The translations under genes were made by a program, and so were the position numbers. A stretch of 64,000 nt of DNA from Trichuris trichiura (lineage: Eukaryota; Nematoda; Enoplea; Trichinellida; Trichuridae): the NCBI GenBank assembly GCA_037903355.1, contig JBAJFE010000062.1:1364001-1428000 (forward strand), given 5' to 3'. Positions 14,833-26,979 of this stretch are shown here, one piece after another (the first letter of the stretch is position 1; each line of letters starts with the position of its first letter). A model generated the notes under the pieces. It searched no databases, was not told the DNA's origin, and was given only the letters and a program-made list of their open reading frames with translations.

Positions 14833-17593
14833 ATGTTGGACTTGGTGACAAGCTTTCTGGCAGTATTCGTGTGCATTGTTGTTGGCTTTTATCTGGTAAC
14901 ATCTCTGTGCACTATGTACACGCATCAACCAAATTCGGGTTTTGCCGGTGGGCCCCAAGGTTAGTCATTCGACCTTTCTACTCGTATCTAGATGAATGTT
15001 TTGATTACTTAATGCCTTGCATTTTATCCAGTGAAATAATTATAATAATTATTATTCACTTCCTTTGAAAAGCGCTTCCTGAGGTAGGAGTTTTATCAAG
15101 CGTCAAAGAGAAGACGTTCAAATAAAAAAGTGTGTTCTCTGTATTGTAAAGTTTTGTTGACAGATTAAAACATGACATGACCATGCTTCATGCTTATACC
15201 AAACAACTTCTGTGAGTTTCGTCCCATCCCATTCTCGCGGTTTTACAAGTTTCATAATTTTAGCTTCTTCAAAACTATCTTTCTTCAGGGCACCACTGGA
15301 CTATTGTTGATGTTTTCAAACCGGGTGTTTACTGCAATATCTGTTCAACTAGCATGTTTTACGGTGTTGAGTGCGATTATTGCGGTGTCGTTGCCGACTT
15401 CGTCTGCGTAAAAAATGCTGACAATGACTTGGTTTGCAAGCAGGTATCCATTAAAGGACAACTCGTACACCATTGGGTATGCTACCTGCACATCAGTATA
15501 AAAACTCAAACTTGACTGTTTATTAATATTTCACCGGCTAATTGTTATGTCAGAGATAGTGTCATTTTTGACTCTTTGAAGAGAAACTACATTTCAGATT
15601 CATGGAAATCTCCCGATCAACAGCATATGCTGCGCTTGCGAAAAAGACTGTGGTAGTGGACCTGGCCTAGTGGACTATCGGTGCTGCTGGTGCCAGAGAA
15701 CAATTCACGAAAATTGCTTAAGAAATTTTGCCGCTTTATGCGACCTCGGCAAGGTAAGCCGCGAATTCCATAGAGATTGCGTAAGTGCTCAAACCAAGAG
15801 GTACCGTAGGCCACCGAAAATCGTCGCACACTTCGTGATCACAGTGTAGCCTTAAGTTTAAACGATTTTTCGGCATCGCAGTTTTTAATTTCAACTTTTG
15901 TTGCTTTGCAGTTCGTTAAATTTATAATGCCACCAAACTGCGTGGAAGCACACGAAAACAACGCCAACTTGGCCAGCCACCGTACATTCAAGCGCGTAAG
16001 TTTTCCACCTGCGTTACTTTAGAGTACCTGCATATTCTTCTTTGTTCAAGTCAATAATCGCTTCTGTGTATATTAAATTTTACCAAAGTTTCTGCTTTCA
16101 TTTAATCATTTTTGATTGAACTTATCCTTTTGTTTTCGACAACTTCTTACAATTGCTTTGTTGCTCCCGAGTCAGCTCCCATCTTGTACCTTCATTCTAC
16201 TTAAGTTTTTGAAAGTACCGTAAGCTTAAAGATAAGCTTACTATAATGGCGCAACTTGCATAATTCCTTGCAAAGTTAGTATTAGCAGCTTTTAAAACTT
16301 CCTAAGCGATCTCGTAAAGAAGTTTACATCTCTTTCTTCATGTCTTGCGTTTTCCAGATTCGAACTCCTAAAGGCGTGAACGGTTGGAAACCTTTGATTG
16401 TTTTCGCCAATCGTTCCAGCGGCAGTGGTGACGGTGGTCGCGTACTGCGATCTATGCGTCGATTGCTCAATCCATTGCAGGTAGCCCTTTCAAAGTACGC
16501 TTCGCATTTTATCCGCGTGCAATTTGAGGTATTTGATCTGTGGTACGATCACCCTTCCGTGAATCTCCAAATGTTGCACGCGTTTGAAGAAGGCATCGAA
16601 TGCTACGTTTTGGTTGCCGGTGGCGACGGTTCCTTTGGATGGGTTTTGGACGCAGTTGAAGGAGTCAAACATTCCAACGGGGCGCCTGCTCGATGTAAAA
16701 TGGCTTTGCTGCCTTTGGGAACAGGAAATGATCTCTGTCGCGTGCTCGGTTGGAACGTCAGTTCCACAGACTTCGTTCAGGCTGATTCCATTTTCGATCT
16801 TTTGTCGCATGCGGAAAGTACGTTCTTGGACAGATGGTTGGTCAGTGTTTCTTATCCGGAAAAGCTTGGTGACTTGCCAACACTCATAATTAACCCTACT
16901 TAATTTCCTTTGCTTCAGGAGGCCACACCTTTGAACATGTAAGAAAGATGAACAACTACTTATCTATTGGCGTTGATGCGCAGGTTACACTCAACTTTCA
17001 TCGCAAGAGGAATTCAATTCCTCGATTACTATCCGGTCGATTCATAAACAAAATGCTTTTCTTCGTCTACGGAACGAAAGAAGTGTTTGAGCACAGGTGT
17101 AGAAATTTGAATTCAAGCGTGGAACTCAGGTTGGACGGTCGGCTGATTGAATTGCCAAAGTTGGAGGCAATTGTACTTTTGAATATTGCCTGCTGGGGCG
17201 CCGGCGTTCGTCCCTGGCAGCTGGGCAAAGGCGGGCCGGAACAGTCAATGAACGACGGCATTTTTGAGGTTTTTGGTGTTTATTCATCTTTTCACATCGC
17301 GCAAATGCAGGTACTAGCAAAAGAAGATGGTGGGCAGAATTCCAAGCCAAGAATAAACTCTTTTTTTTTAGGTCGGATTGTCGGAACCTTATCGTATCGG
17401 TCAGGCAAAGGAGGTCACCATGAAAATTAAGAATGGCTTATTTCCTATACAAATTGACGGAGAACCATGGCAGCAAGGTCCGTCAACCATCAGAATTGCT
17501 CCGTTTGGTCAGTGCAGCGTTCTTTGCGCAAAGGACAGTCAAAATCGTAATTCTCAAAATCCAGCAGGGCAGGTACGGTTCAGTCTATTCTAA
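14833..17593 (+). CDS. DGKE: Diacylglycerol kinase, epsilon-type
   Basis: Phosphorylates diacylglycerol to phosphatidic acid at membranes. I read eight exons in consistent phase: 14833-14959, 15289-15476, 15598-15753, 15912-15995, 16358-16480, 16529-16868, 16919-17310 and 17372-17593, giving about 543 residues (human DGKE is close to this). Exon 1 encodes an N-terminal membrane helix (FLAVFVCIVVGFYLV), as expected for DGKE. Exons 2-3 carry two C1 zinc fingers (HHWTIVDVF...CNICS; CCACEKDCG...HENC). The catalytic domain has LVAGGDGSFGWVL and LPLGTGNDLCR. The accessory domain has NNYLSIGVDAQVTLNFH, and the tail has QIDGEPWQQGP. The last intron could also extend into the final codons (AGQ followed by GTACGG). 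Intron 16481-16528 is a 48-bp in-frame, stop-free intron, so its retention would add 16 residues. Confidence 0.93.
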
Positions 17594-18255
17594 CTGAACC
17601 CTACAAAAGGTGAGTTGTTGTTTTAGTGTTTTAGTTTTTGTCCTTTGTGTTTACTTCATTCTAACACTGCATTTCAGGTAAAATCTCACATCAATACATT
17701 CCCGAATCATTGGAACAATCTTGCCAATTGATATCTGTTATTGTCGCTTAAAAAAACTGGTGCAGTATTAGTTTTGAAACTCTGAAGAGGAAGCAAATTT
17801 AATTGAGCAATAATTGCCGAGATGGGCGCCTATTGGTTAACGTAGTAATGAGTGAGCGGCTTTACGTCTTAAGATCAATATCGATGTCCGTGCATTCATT
17901 CACATTTATTGTTTAATGGAATCTCAAGGTTGTATTGTCGAACAGAAGTACAGTAGGAAGTGGCTTTGCTTTACACGCAGAATTCTCTCAGGCATTGCAT
18001 TTGGCATGCAATGATATTTCGTTCGAACAGTATTCTTTCGTTTAGACGTGCGTACTGTCCATTTGTTTACCAAAGTAATTGTTCAGGGCTGCTGTTGCGT
18101 CGCACGATTCTCGATTTTTGAATTTTAAATAAACTTGACTTTTACGCTTGCTGTTTTTTTATTCCGATGATGCCTTTATTTCGAGGTTCATATCTGCGAA
18201 CGTGTTTGTTATGTTTTCCTACTGTAATTCGCTTGCAGGCTTTGCGTAGTCGAAA
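17594..18255. other. Intergenic DGKE-BRCC36
   Basis: About 660 bp holding the DGK 3' UTR and the BRCC36 promoter. The two genes are in tandem on the plus strand. No further element recognised. Confidence 0.4.
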
Positions 18256-19598
18256 ATGGGGGCTGTAAATCGGGTTTTCTTATCATCCGACGTTCACTTG
18301 ATCTGTCTAACGCACGCATTCTCATCCGAGAAAGAGGAAGTGATGGGATTGCTGATTGGTTTCACCGACGAAGCCGCAGGTGCGTGTTGTTCTTAGCAAT
18401 GCTTTTCGCGTGCTGTTTTTTTTCTGAATACTAAGCACGCAGCTCCTCATGGCGGGAGTGTACGTCTTCACGTAACTTCCTCTCTGTCCTTCCTCTGTTG
18501 CGTTTATCAAGTTTTTACAATTTGAGCATTAAAGTTAAGGTGGAGCTTGACGATGCAATGAAGCAATGAAGGACAACATAAAGAGGATGTGCTATGGGCT
18601 GAGACAGCTTTAAACTAACTTCTTTTATTACATCGCCTTCGCCCATCTTTCTTATCTCCAAGCGGCGAGACAAAGTTAGCTTAAAGATCAAAAAGCAAAA
18701 GTCTTTTCTGGGTTATTCCGCGAATGAGTCTTACGTGCTCGTCAGTCCCATTGCAAATAGTTTTTCCGTTGCAGGCATTTGTTCCATAACGAATTGCATC
18801 CAGCTAAAACGTCTGGTCAAGAAGAAGGACCGCGTCGAGCTAATGCCTGAAGTTTTGTCTGAGGCGATAACGTACGCGGATCAGTTGAATGCCGTTGCCT
18901 CGACGGCATCCGAGAGGGCGAGGAATGAACGACAGCGTAATCCGCTGCGAGTGATCGGCTGGTATCACAGTCACCCTCATATAACCGTATTCCCATCCGC
19001 AGTGGACAATCGTACGCAGGAAGAATATCAGAATGCTTTCGACCCAATGTGGATCGGTTTAATATTTGCTGTGTTCAACAACGAGGAAGATACCGGGCTC
19101 GGTCGTGTTCAATACTTAGCATTTCAAGTAATCAAGTTCATTTTATGTTGTTGATGTTCCGAATTCGACATACGAGCACTTTTCGCACTGCTAACTTGAA
19201 TTTCTTAACGGTTGGCAGGTTACTTTCTATTACAGGCACATGGTGGTCATTACGATGCTGTTCCGGTGATAATAGTACCAAAGACCCAACCGCGTTTTGA
19301 CCCGCAACTTTTGGACCATTTTGCGGTGCTTATAAACGTGCTCTTCGATGAGGAATTGGACGGATATACAAAGGCAGCCGAAGGTTTGTGTCAGCCGGGA
19401 GATTTGCCTCTTGATGCTCTGACTCTTGCCAACAATGCTTGCATATACAGTAGTAGAGTGTGCAAAATAGTTTACGACCTCGTTCATCCGTTGCTTAGCG
19501 TACTGACAAATTTGTGCGACAACAGTGTTGGACAGGTACTGGAATCCCAACCTACAGCGGTAGCGGCGCCTGTTGATGAAGATGTCTCAAATTTATGA
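18256..19598 (+). CDS. BRCC3: BRCC36-type JAMM deubiquitinase
   Basis: Zn-dependent, K63-linkage-specific deubiquitinase subunit of the BRCA1-A and BRISC complexes. Three exons in consistent phase: 18256-18379, 18775-19127 and 19236-19598, about 279 residues. The start MGAVNRVFLSSDVHLICL leads into SSEKEEVMGLLIG, where Glu is the conserved MPN glutamate. Exon 2 has KKKDRVEL, then GWYHSHPHITVFPSAVD, the complete JAMM metal-binding motif (H-x-H-x10-D), so it is predicted to be active. Motif spacing and HSHPHITV identify BRCC36 rather than CSN5 or Rpn11. The C-terminal helical region is shorter than in vertebrates. A 394-bp first intron is longer than the neighbours' introns. Confidence 0.93.
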
Positions 19599-20501
19599 AA
19601 TTTCGATAATTCTATTTTTAGGTTATCCCACCATCAGTCTAATTAAACGTTCAGCCCTTCTGCTGCTGCTTTTATTAAATTTATAGTCTGCCAAAATGAC
19701 TGCTGTTTGCGCGTATGCAGCGCTGACAGTTTTGCAATATGACGTCCTGGGAAGTGGCTATCCTAAGTGGTTTTTTTGGGAACATTTGTCACGGAACGGA
19801 AAGTTGCTTATGGTTGCTTGCATGATCTGAAATCTACTAAAGGATAATAAAGTAGTTTACTGTATGAATGCCTCAGTTAAGCTTGAAAACCACCGAAATA
19901 GCGCAATTCAACTTTCGAGAGAACATCTGGGCAACTTGCAGGCTCTTCATTAAAGTAAAGCAATTCATGAATCTTTTAACATCTTCCTGTTGCAGCACAT
20001 TTTGAATATATTGGCTAAAGAGGCAAAGACCATCTTAGCGCATCCTTTTTCTTTACTATATTCGATACAAAACAAGAACAGTCGCATTCAACTTCCTCAA
20101 CTGCAAATAAGCTGAGTTCATCTTTGTCAATCAGACAGCAGAGACATTTGCACGCTAAGTTTTATGCGCTCAATTTTTCAGCTTTCGTGGCACTGCCATT
20201 AGCTACAGTAGAAAGCGTCTTTCTTCATTTCTTTCAAACGTTCTTCGTAAGGTGCAAACATTACATTGAAGCGAATACGTTAGGCACACTTACAAAGCAG
20301 TAGCTAACTTGTGGCAACTGCAAAATGGTTTGTTAAACTGTCGGCATTTCTACCCCAAAAGCAAACGTGCTGTATTCCTTTTAGTATCAATACATTAGCG
20401 CCATTATTTTTAAATATTTAATGGTTAGTCATGTACATATAGATGTAGGCAAAATACTAAAGATCGATGCCAACGAGTTACCCAAACAGTTCCAGTGCCC
20501 G
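19599..20501. other. Intergenic, convergent 3' ends
   Basis: Between the BRCC36 stop and the TTBK-like kinase stop on the opposite strand, so mostly 3' UTRs. No ORF of note. Confidence 0.4.
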
Positions 20502-22187
20502 CTATGGATCTGGCAAATTGTCCCAGTCGTACGGGTCGTTGATTGCCAAATTCAACCTGGACATTGCTATATGCATTGAATCCAGCAGAAAACCATAGTT
20601 TGGACGATCTTCGAACCTTAAAAGTGAACTTCGTAAAAACTGACATGTCGCCTGCAAAATCCATTTAGCAACAACAGTCTAAGGCCAATCATCTTAGCAT
20701 CATTGAACGTTCAGTTCATTTTGTCGTATTCAAAACTGTCAAAAGAAACGTGCATCTCATGTCTAACTGTACCTGAGCGTTCTGAGGTGCGTCACGAACA
20801 TGCGATATTCATGAGGCAGCGCGTCGCATAACTGCTCTGGTGGATGTTCTTCCTTCAATTTTTGAACCGCACGTTTATCACGAATGTTTCGCCAAGGCAG
20901 CTTGCCTGTGATCATTTCGGCACAGACGTAAAATAATGACCACAAGTCATCCCGTCTGCTTAAATCCTAAAAAACCCTATTTTCATCAAAGCGAAAACTA
21001 TAACATTTTAGCCTGCTACTCTCCATGTCGCTCTAAATGCTTGCTTAGCATTTTTAAACTTGAAAATCACAATACTGACAGTAAGTGCAAAAAAAAAATC
21101 AGTTTCGCGGGAAAGCATAACTCGCAAAACTGCTTTACGAAAATGCTCCTAACGCGGATGAATTAATATCAAGTCGTGCAAGCTAATTTTTGTACTTTTT
21201 CAGATTTATGCTCTCTTTTGAAAATGCCATTCCAAGTACTTTTTGAAATACTGACGCGGCATCCAAGTTTTTCCAAAATTGTTTCGTAGCAAAATTTACC
21301 TGCATTTCATGGGCAGCCAAAGATGCGTATCGAACGGTACCACGAAACCCGATGTCTTCCCTTTCCGGCCGCAGGTTTCCTTCGGCGTCAACGTACTTTC
21401 TTGCCAAGCCGAAGTCGAACAAAAGTATCGTGTTCTTTTGAGTCGGTGACAGACCCAAGGCCATGTTTGACTATAAACAAGTGTGATAAGTCTTAAACCA
21501 CAGCAAAGTGGAAAAATAGTTAACCAGTTTTATGTCTCGATGTATGTAACCGGAATCATGCAACTCCTGTATGGCTGAGATCATCTGCACCGTTGCGCGA
21601 ATGCTCGTACTTATAGTGAACATTTTATGTGGCATTTGCCGCCGTCTTTGGCCAAGGCTTGGGCCCAGTAATTGCATGACCATGTACAAAGCGTCACCCC
21701 ATTGTCCGCATCCGTAGAATCGCGGACAGTGGGAGCTGACTAAAAACAAAAAAGAAAGTAATACAGTGGTAACTGTGGCTAGCAGGAAGAAAGCTTGAAT
21801 AAAACCCTGATTAAATAGTAGATATCCCAACTGTATTGCTTGGGTGGCTCAAAGCTAAGCTCAAACCTTCAAATGCCTGTATAACGACCACCTCCAACTT
21901 GAGGACACCTCTTGGATTATCCTTCGATTCCACCTTTATAGCGACGTCTCGACTGTACTTTCTGTCGTGTGCACGAAAGACTTGGCCGAAGCCACCGGAT
22001 CCGATAGTTTTCACCTGCGAACAAACAACCGCATGACGTGAACGCACTAAATTCCAAAGTTTCGGCTTCTCACGATTTCCCATCGTTCCTTAATTAGATC
22101 ACCTGCTTTGATCAGTTCTTTAGATTTGCTGAGCTTTCTTCTTAACGATTCCAAGGTCGCTCTACGGAAAACCGTTTCAGCCAGCAT
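20502..22187 (-). CDS. TTBK/CK1-like protein kinase
   Basis: Ser/Thr kinase of the tau-tubulin kinase branch of the CK1 group, a group strongly expanded in nematodes. The start is at 22187 (MLAETVFRRATLESLRRKL); a 59-bp intron joins KERWEI to VKTIGSGGFGQVF. Seen: glycine loop GSGGFGQV near 22005, catalytic Lys in DVAIKVE near 21940, HRDIK near 21535 spliced to LSNMALG, DFGLARKYVD near 21410, FRGTVRYASLAAHE near 21340 (CK1-type activation segment, no APE), and RRDDLWSLFYVCAEMITGKLPW near 20900-20945. The last exon EDRPNYGFL...NDPYDWDNLPDP ends at 20502-20504; this DPYDW tail is characteristic of TTBK kinases. All core catalytic residues are present, so activity is likely. The exact paralogue is not determined. 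An alternative ATG at 22083 opens a frame that runs over the first intron and is rejected. Confidence 0.9.
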
Positions 22188-25100
22188 GGACTATTTTATT
22201 ACCAAGCAGCCATCTAAGCTTTTAATCAAAGGCGTAAGTACAAACTCGTTTGAAGCTCTCCGACTTTAATGCTCAGTCAAATTATTTTAAACTGCTTCTA
22301 CCATATTATACGATGACTGCCAATTTCTAACTGAACTTTTTCGTCAAAAAATTCATGCTCTACTTTTACTGATAAAGCCAATGGCTAGAACTAAGTTTAT
22401 TGATTGGAATTGTAAAACTGTTGGAAAGAAATGCCGCGAATGCATTTTTGTTATCCAAAAAAATCCAACCTGGGCATGTTAAAATACGCAGGGCATTTTC
22501 TGCAAAACGTTCGCTAACGTGGAAACACTGAAGGCGCGTATAACCAGAAATTCTTGTTTCTCTTGATGCCATCAAAATGAAGTAGAATTCAGCTGGCTAT
22601 TCCGTAGCTGACAGACAAGAGACAGGTTTAAAATTCTTTCAAGTAAACCGCTTCATTTTAAACTAATGAAAAACATGAACAATACAACTTTAGGCGTCCG
22701 TCTTTTTCAGATGACAAGAAAGACTTACTTTAATGGAAGATAAATTGAGGAACGTTAATATATGCAACTTACTAAACTTAGCCGGATAATATTTATAATG
22801 AATAGGGTAAGAGCCTGCCGATCATGTAATGTTCTACTTTCGTGGTAGATCAAACTATTTAAGGGTGAGCTGTAGCACGCAGTCTTATAAAAATTCTCCA
22901 AAAACAGGAGAGCGCTGAGTGCTGCAATAAGACGCTCATTTCGTTCGAAATAAAGTGCATTAAGTTCTTTAGCATTGATCTTATTTTGGGCAAAAGAACG
23001 ACCTTTCCAACTGCATTTTTTGTGAGGCTTGATATAAAAAGAACAAAAGGTAGCAGAAGGCAACAACAACAGGCATCAATAATTTCTTGCACTTTTCAAC
23101 AACGAGTTCATTCCGTGACAACGACACGAAAAGCTTATTTATGTGATCACTACAGATCACCGAATGGGCATGTGTGCCAATCGTTTTCCTCCGGACACAT
23201 TATTGACAATATTTGTTTTTTGAATTATTGCGCAAGTACCAAACAGATACTGTAAGGTTGCTCTTCCACGGCGTTTAAAGTTAACATAGCGAACGCTAGA
23301 TTTTATCCACTTGCAGTGTTATATAAACGAGTATTAAATATGAGATCGGCATAGGTTTTACCAACCAACTCACGTCGGCATTCTTATTGAGTGCAAAAAC
23401 TCCTCAGAGAGCTTTTTATTTTAAGGGTATTAACGCTGCTCATTATTCAAAGGGCGTAAGGTTCGAGAAGTTCAAAACTTTTCTGTCCCTAAACCATTGA
23501 TGTAGAAGAAACTCATTAGCATAATGCAGGGCCATCCTTTTTGAAATCAAAATAGGCATGCCTGTTTAAGAACAACAGACACTCCTTTAAATGAGTTTGC
23601 AACGAAAGCTTCAGATTTCTTCCCTTGATGCACTCCATGCAAGGCAAAAACTTTAAAAATGCTGGGGTCGAAAGGGCCACAAGTGAGCGCAAAAATATTA
23701 ATAATTTGTTCCGACTTTCTTGTAATTCCATATCCATATGGTGGATCATCTTTATTGCAGAGTTTGTAGGGTTCATCTCGTCTCGCCATCAACGCCAAAC
23801 GCAGAAGCGGCCAAAGGTTGCTCTGGGGGTAGCTCATAATCGTAGTTCGAAGGTTAAGGTGCTACTTTAAGCAGAAATTTATCTTTCTCATGGAAGTGAC
23901 TTCTCTCAGTCGACAAGCAAAGACAACAAAACGACTAAAAAATAAACAAGCGTAAAGAAAAATTAAGTTTATATTGATAAGATAATGAAAATCTTAACTT
24001 TTAATTAGACTTAACGTAAAGACTTGAAAAATGGACCTTTCTATTTCGTGTCCAGCCATCATACTGTAGTTATGCAAACTCATCAAAAAATGTAGGTTCT
24101 ATCGATGCCGCTTCAACGGAGTCTCCCAACAGATGAGCGGTTTTCGTGTCATTGGACAGACTTGCGCTATGCCGTTTTCTAGAGGTAATTAAACCATTGC
24201 GGGTTGACATTGTTCCCTTGTTAAGCCATTCGCATTGCTCACGTACGAGCTAACCCGCCTTAACTATGGCCAACTACATGCGAAGTGTGCCAGTTGAAGC
24301 CCGAACTTGCACTCGTCCACTGCCTTAGGGTTCCTTTAGCTTTTAGGCTTCTATGGTGCCACTGCCAGCCCTACTTGGTAGAAATATAAATGAGTCCTCT
24401 GCACTGGCATTCCTGCAAGACAGCCGATTTGACTTCTATGTAAGGCTTTGGGAAAAGTTGCAGCGCTGTCGCCCTCGCAATTACGTGTTCTCGTTAACCT
24501 GTTAATAATTGACGACAAACCCTCGCGATGGAGAAGAAGTGCCAAGCGTAAAAGATAAGCGGGCAACAATCGAAAAGCGCATATGCACGTAACTGTGTGT
24601 GGCTAACTAAAGCCTGCATTAAGCTATAGATGGTTGCTGCCGTCCGTGACACCGTATACGGGCAACTGCGTTTACTTCTTAACTTATTCATAATTCACAA
24701 TAGCATCGACAGAGACGACATGCTGTAGCGAAGGATAAGCGGGCAACATTCCCCAAACGCATGTGGATTTAACTGAGCAAAGCTTGCTTTAGCTTTCCGT
24801 GCTAGTCACTGAGCGAAAAGCGGACAGCAGCAGAGTGAGCAGTTTACGCGAATAAAGCGTTTTCTTTTCTAGCGCAGTGCGGCTCACATTACTCGCTGTA
24901 GATAATGCCCTTACTAATAGAAAGCACCTTATGCATATCATTTCTTTGCTGTGATTAAAGTGTCAATCATTTTTAAGCAACTAGGGATTATTTATTATAT
25001 TTGCAACGTTCTATCAAGTATGCGCAGTTTGTGGCTACCGGAAACGGCGCGTAAGGAGGGAATAATGCGTTTAAAAATTCTTATCAGAAGCTGGAAAGCA

Positions 25101-26979
25101 TCCTTGCAGCTAAGCATGATGCTGCATCGAATACTAGAAGAGTACGCATTGCAAGAAAGCTTTCAAAAAGCGACCATTTCTTTGGGCTTTCCGAGCTGTT
25201 TTCTGAGAAGTTGTATTTCGCGCATTACTGACTTTTTGAGCTTCCTTTAGCTGCTTGGCAAAACATCCTTTGTCAAAATATTAGTTCGGACGAGAAACGC
25301 CGCCTGTATCTATTGTATTTCCGTAGCCCTGAGTTCCTAAATTTTGTAACTTCCAAGTCCGCCAGCGAATGCTCGCCATTTTGAAGCACACTGCCGAGTC
25401 TGCGTGTTGCGGCATCGTTGGGTTTTCGCAGTTTCTACGTTGGACGCTCGTTGGCCAACATTTCATTCTTCTAATGAACCGAACAAGATGCTTTAGGACG
25501 ATATGAATGTACTGACACTGGCGGAGCAGAGGCGCAATGCTCATTTGGAACAGAGTTGTGTCACGAGGCATTAGAACATACACCGGAATTGGGCTGGCAC
25601 TGTTCTTTGTATTTGTTCTTTTGGACTACCTGCAGCGGGGCTATTCCTTTGATCGAGCTTCGAAAGTGAGTCAGTATGCTTACCTTGAGCTGTTGAGTGA
25701 TTTGGTTGGCGGCTCGGCTATTCCTTGCGCAACCCAAGCCGCGCCTCTTTATTTTCGTTTAAACACGAAAAAAATCATTTGAACCTTTCTGCCAGCGTTG
25801 TATTCACCTGCCCTCCGTTAGCTTGCGTAAAACGATCTTGTTTCGAACTTTAAAAATGTTACCGTCTGTAAATGTATCAAGCATGACCGAATTGAACGTC
25901 TAGGAGTGGCATGCCAAGGTGATGGCTTGTTCTTGATTTTATAACTGCTCCTTTCTTTTTGTATCCTTTTCGTAGTCCGCTCGGGGCAAAACGAGTTTTT
26001 TCCCATTTAAGATTCCGTCAACTTCACCCTTTTCCGATAGTTAGTAAATGAAGGGCCGTCGGTAGATTTGCCCAATCTATCCTTGTTTGTTTGTTTCGTC
26101 AAGTTTGCATGCCTATTTTTATGGAATTTTTTGACCTGCACAGTTAAGTCCATTAAAAAATGAGAGCGCGCCAACTTTTCCGTGTCGACGCAACCGCGCT
26201 TAATATATGACTGTAATTTCACGAATGCGACCCGTGCCGTCTTTGTCTCGTTAGCAGTTAGATTGAAGAATAGACGACTTTGCTCGTTTATTTGTCGCAT
26301 GTTTTCCAACCGAGCGCAACTTCTAATTTTGACGTTCCATTTCTCCGTCTAATTAGCTCTAATCGGCTAGCAAATGTTTACCATAAAACAGTCTGTGTCA
26401 TTAGACGTCTTAATTTGTTCTGCATAACGAATTAGCCTAATGACGAACGGGTGGAAAGCGCCATCTGCTTTACTACCTTTTCGACAATCACTTTTTTCCG
26501 GTAACGTTGTTTAAGTTGCTGGAGCAATCGTAGTTGCACCAATTGCATACTATTTTGGGGAGCACATTTCTTTGGTCATTTTGTTTCCATTAATTTACAT
26601 GTGCTAACCTGAACCAACAATGATCTACATGAATCTTCATTTGCATAAGCGATTGTACCCCCAATTCCAGAAGGTCTAACTTTCTGGAAGTGGAACTTTG
26701 TCTTTTATTTATTGCTGAATTCTTTGATGAATCCTGACTAACTAATAGCGTAATCAAATGTACGTTGCGAGAACGAAATATATTTGCATGATTCTGATTT
26801 GTTTATTTGACCCCATTAAGCTGATAGGTTGAGGAAGAAAAGAGGAAATGGCTTCAAAAAGCTCGCTCTCTCTACCAGATATTTTTAAACTCCCGTTATG
26901 TAGGTTAGCTTAATTAACATATGCTCAGAGAGGCACGCTGAGGAGAAGTCTTTAAAGCAACTGACCACAAAAGTTAAAA
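22188..26979. other. Large gene-poor stretch
   Basis: Nearly 4.8 kb without a recognisable gene. Short frames on both strands lack domains and splice support. A diverged local duplication is visible at about 24556-24640 versus 24733-24800 (shared GATAAGCGGGCAACA, CGCAT, GTAACTG/TTAACTG and GC-TTTAGCT blocks). Just before the MGAT4 frame, 26973-27010 holds a good acceptor-like TTTCCATTGCAG. Nothing else is supported. Confidence 0.45.
24556..24800. repeat. Diverged local duplication
   Basis: Two imperfect copies about 177 bp apart, both containing ATAAGCGGGCAACA followed by CGCAT and an AACTG block. Too diverged to define borders. Confidence 0.4.

Noticed and set aside
15010..15065. AT hairpin around ATAATTATAATAATTATTAT as a regulatory element or miniature transposon
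   Set aside because: Simple AT repeat within a DGK intron, without target duplication or second copy in the window.
21811..22083. TTBK-like kinase starting at ATG 22083 (MGNREKPKLW)
   Set aside because: That frame reads through an intron; splicing KERWEI to VKTIGSGG from the ATG at 22187 restores the conserved kinase N-lobe.
26510..26640. Hydrophobic plus-strand stretch (AGAIVVAPIAYYFG) as the missing MGAT4 membrane anchor
   Set aside because: It is preceded by an in-frame stop with no Met and has no convincing donor site.
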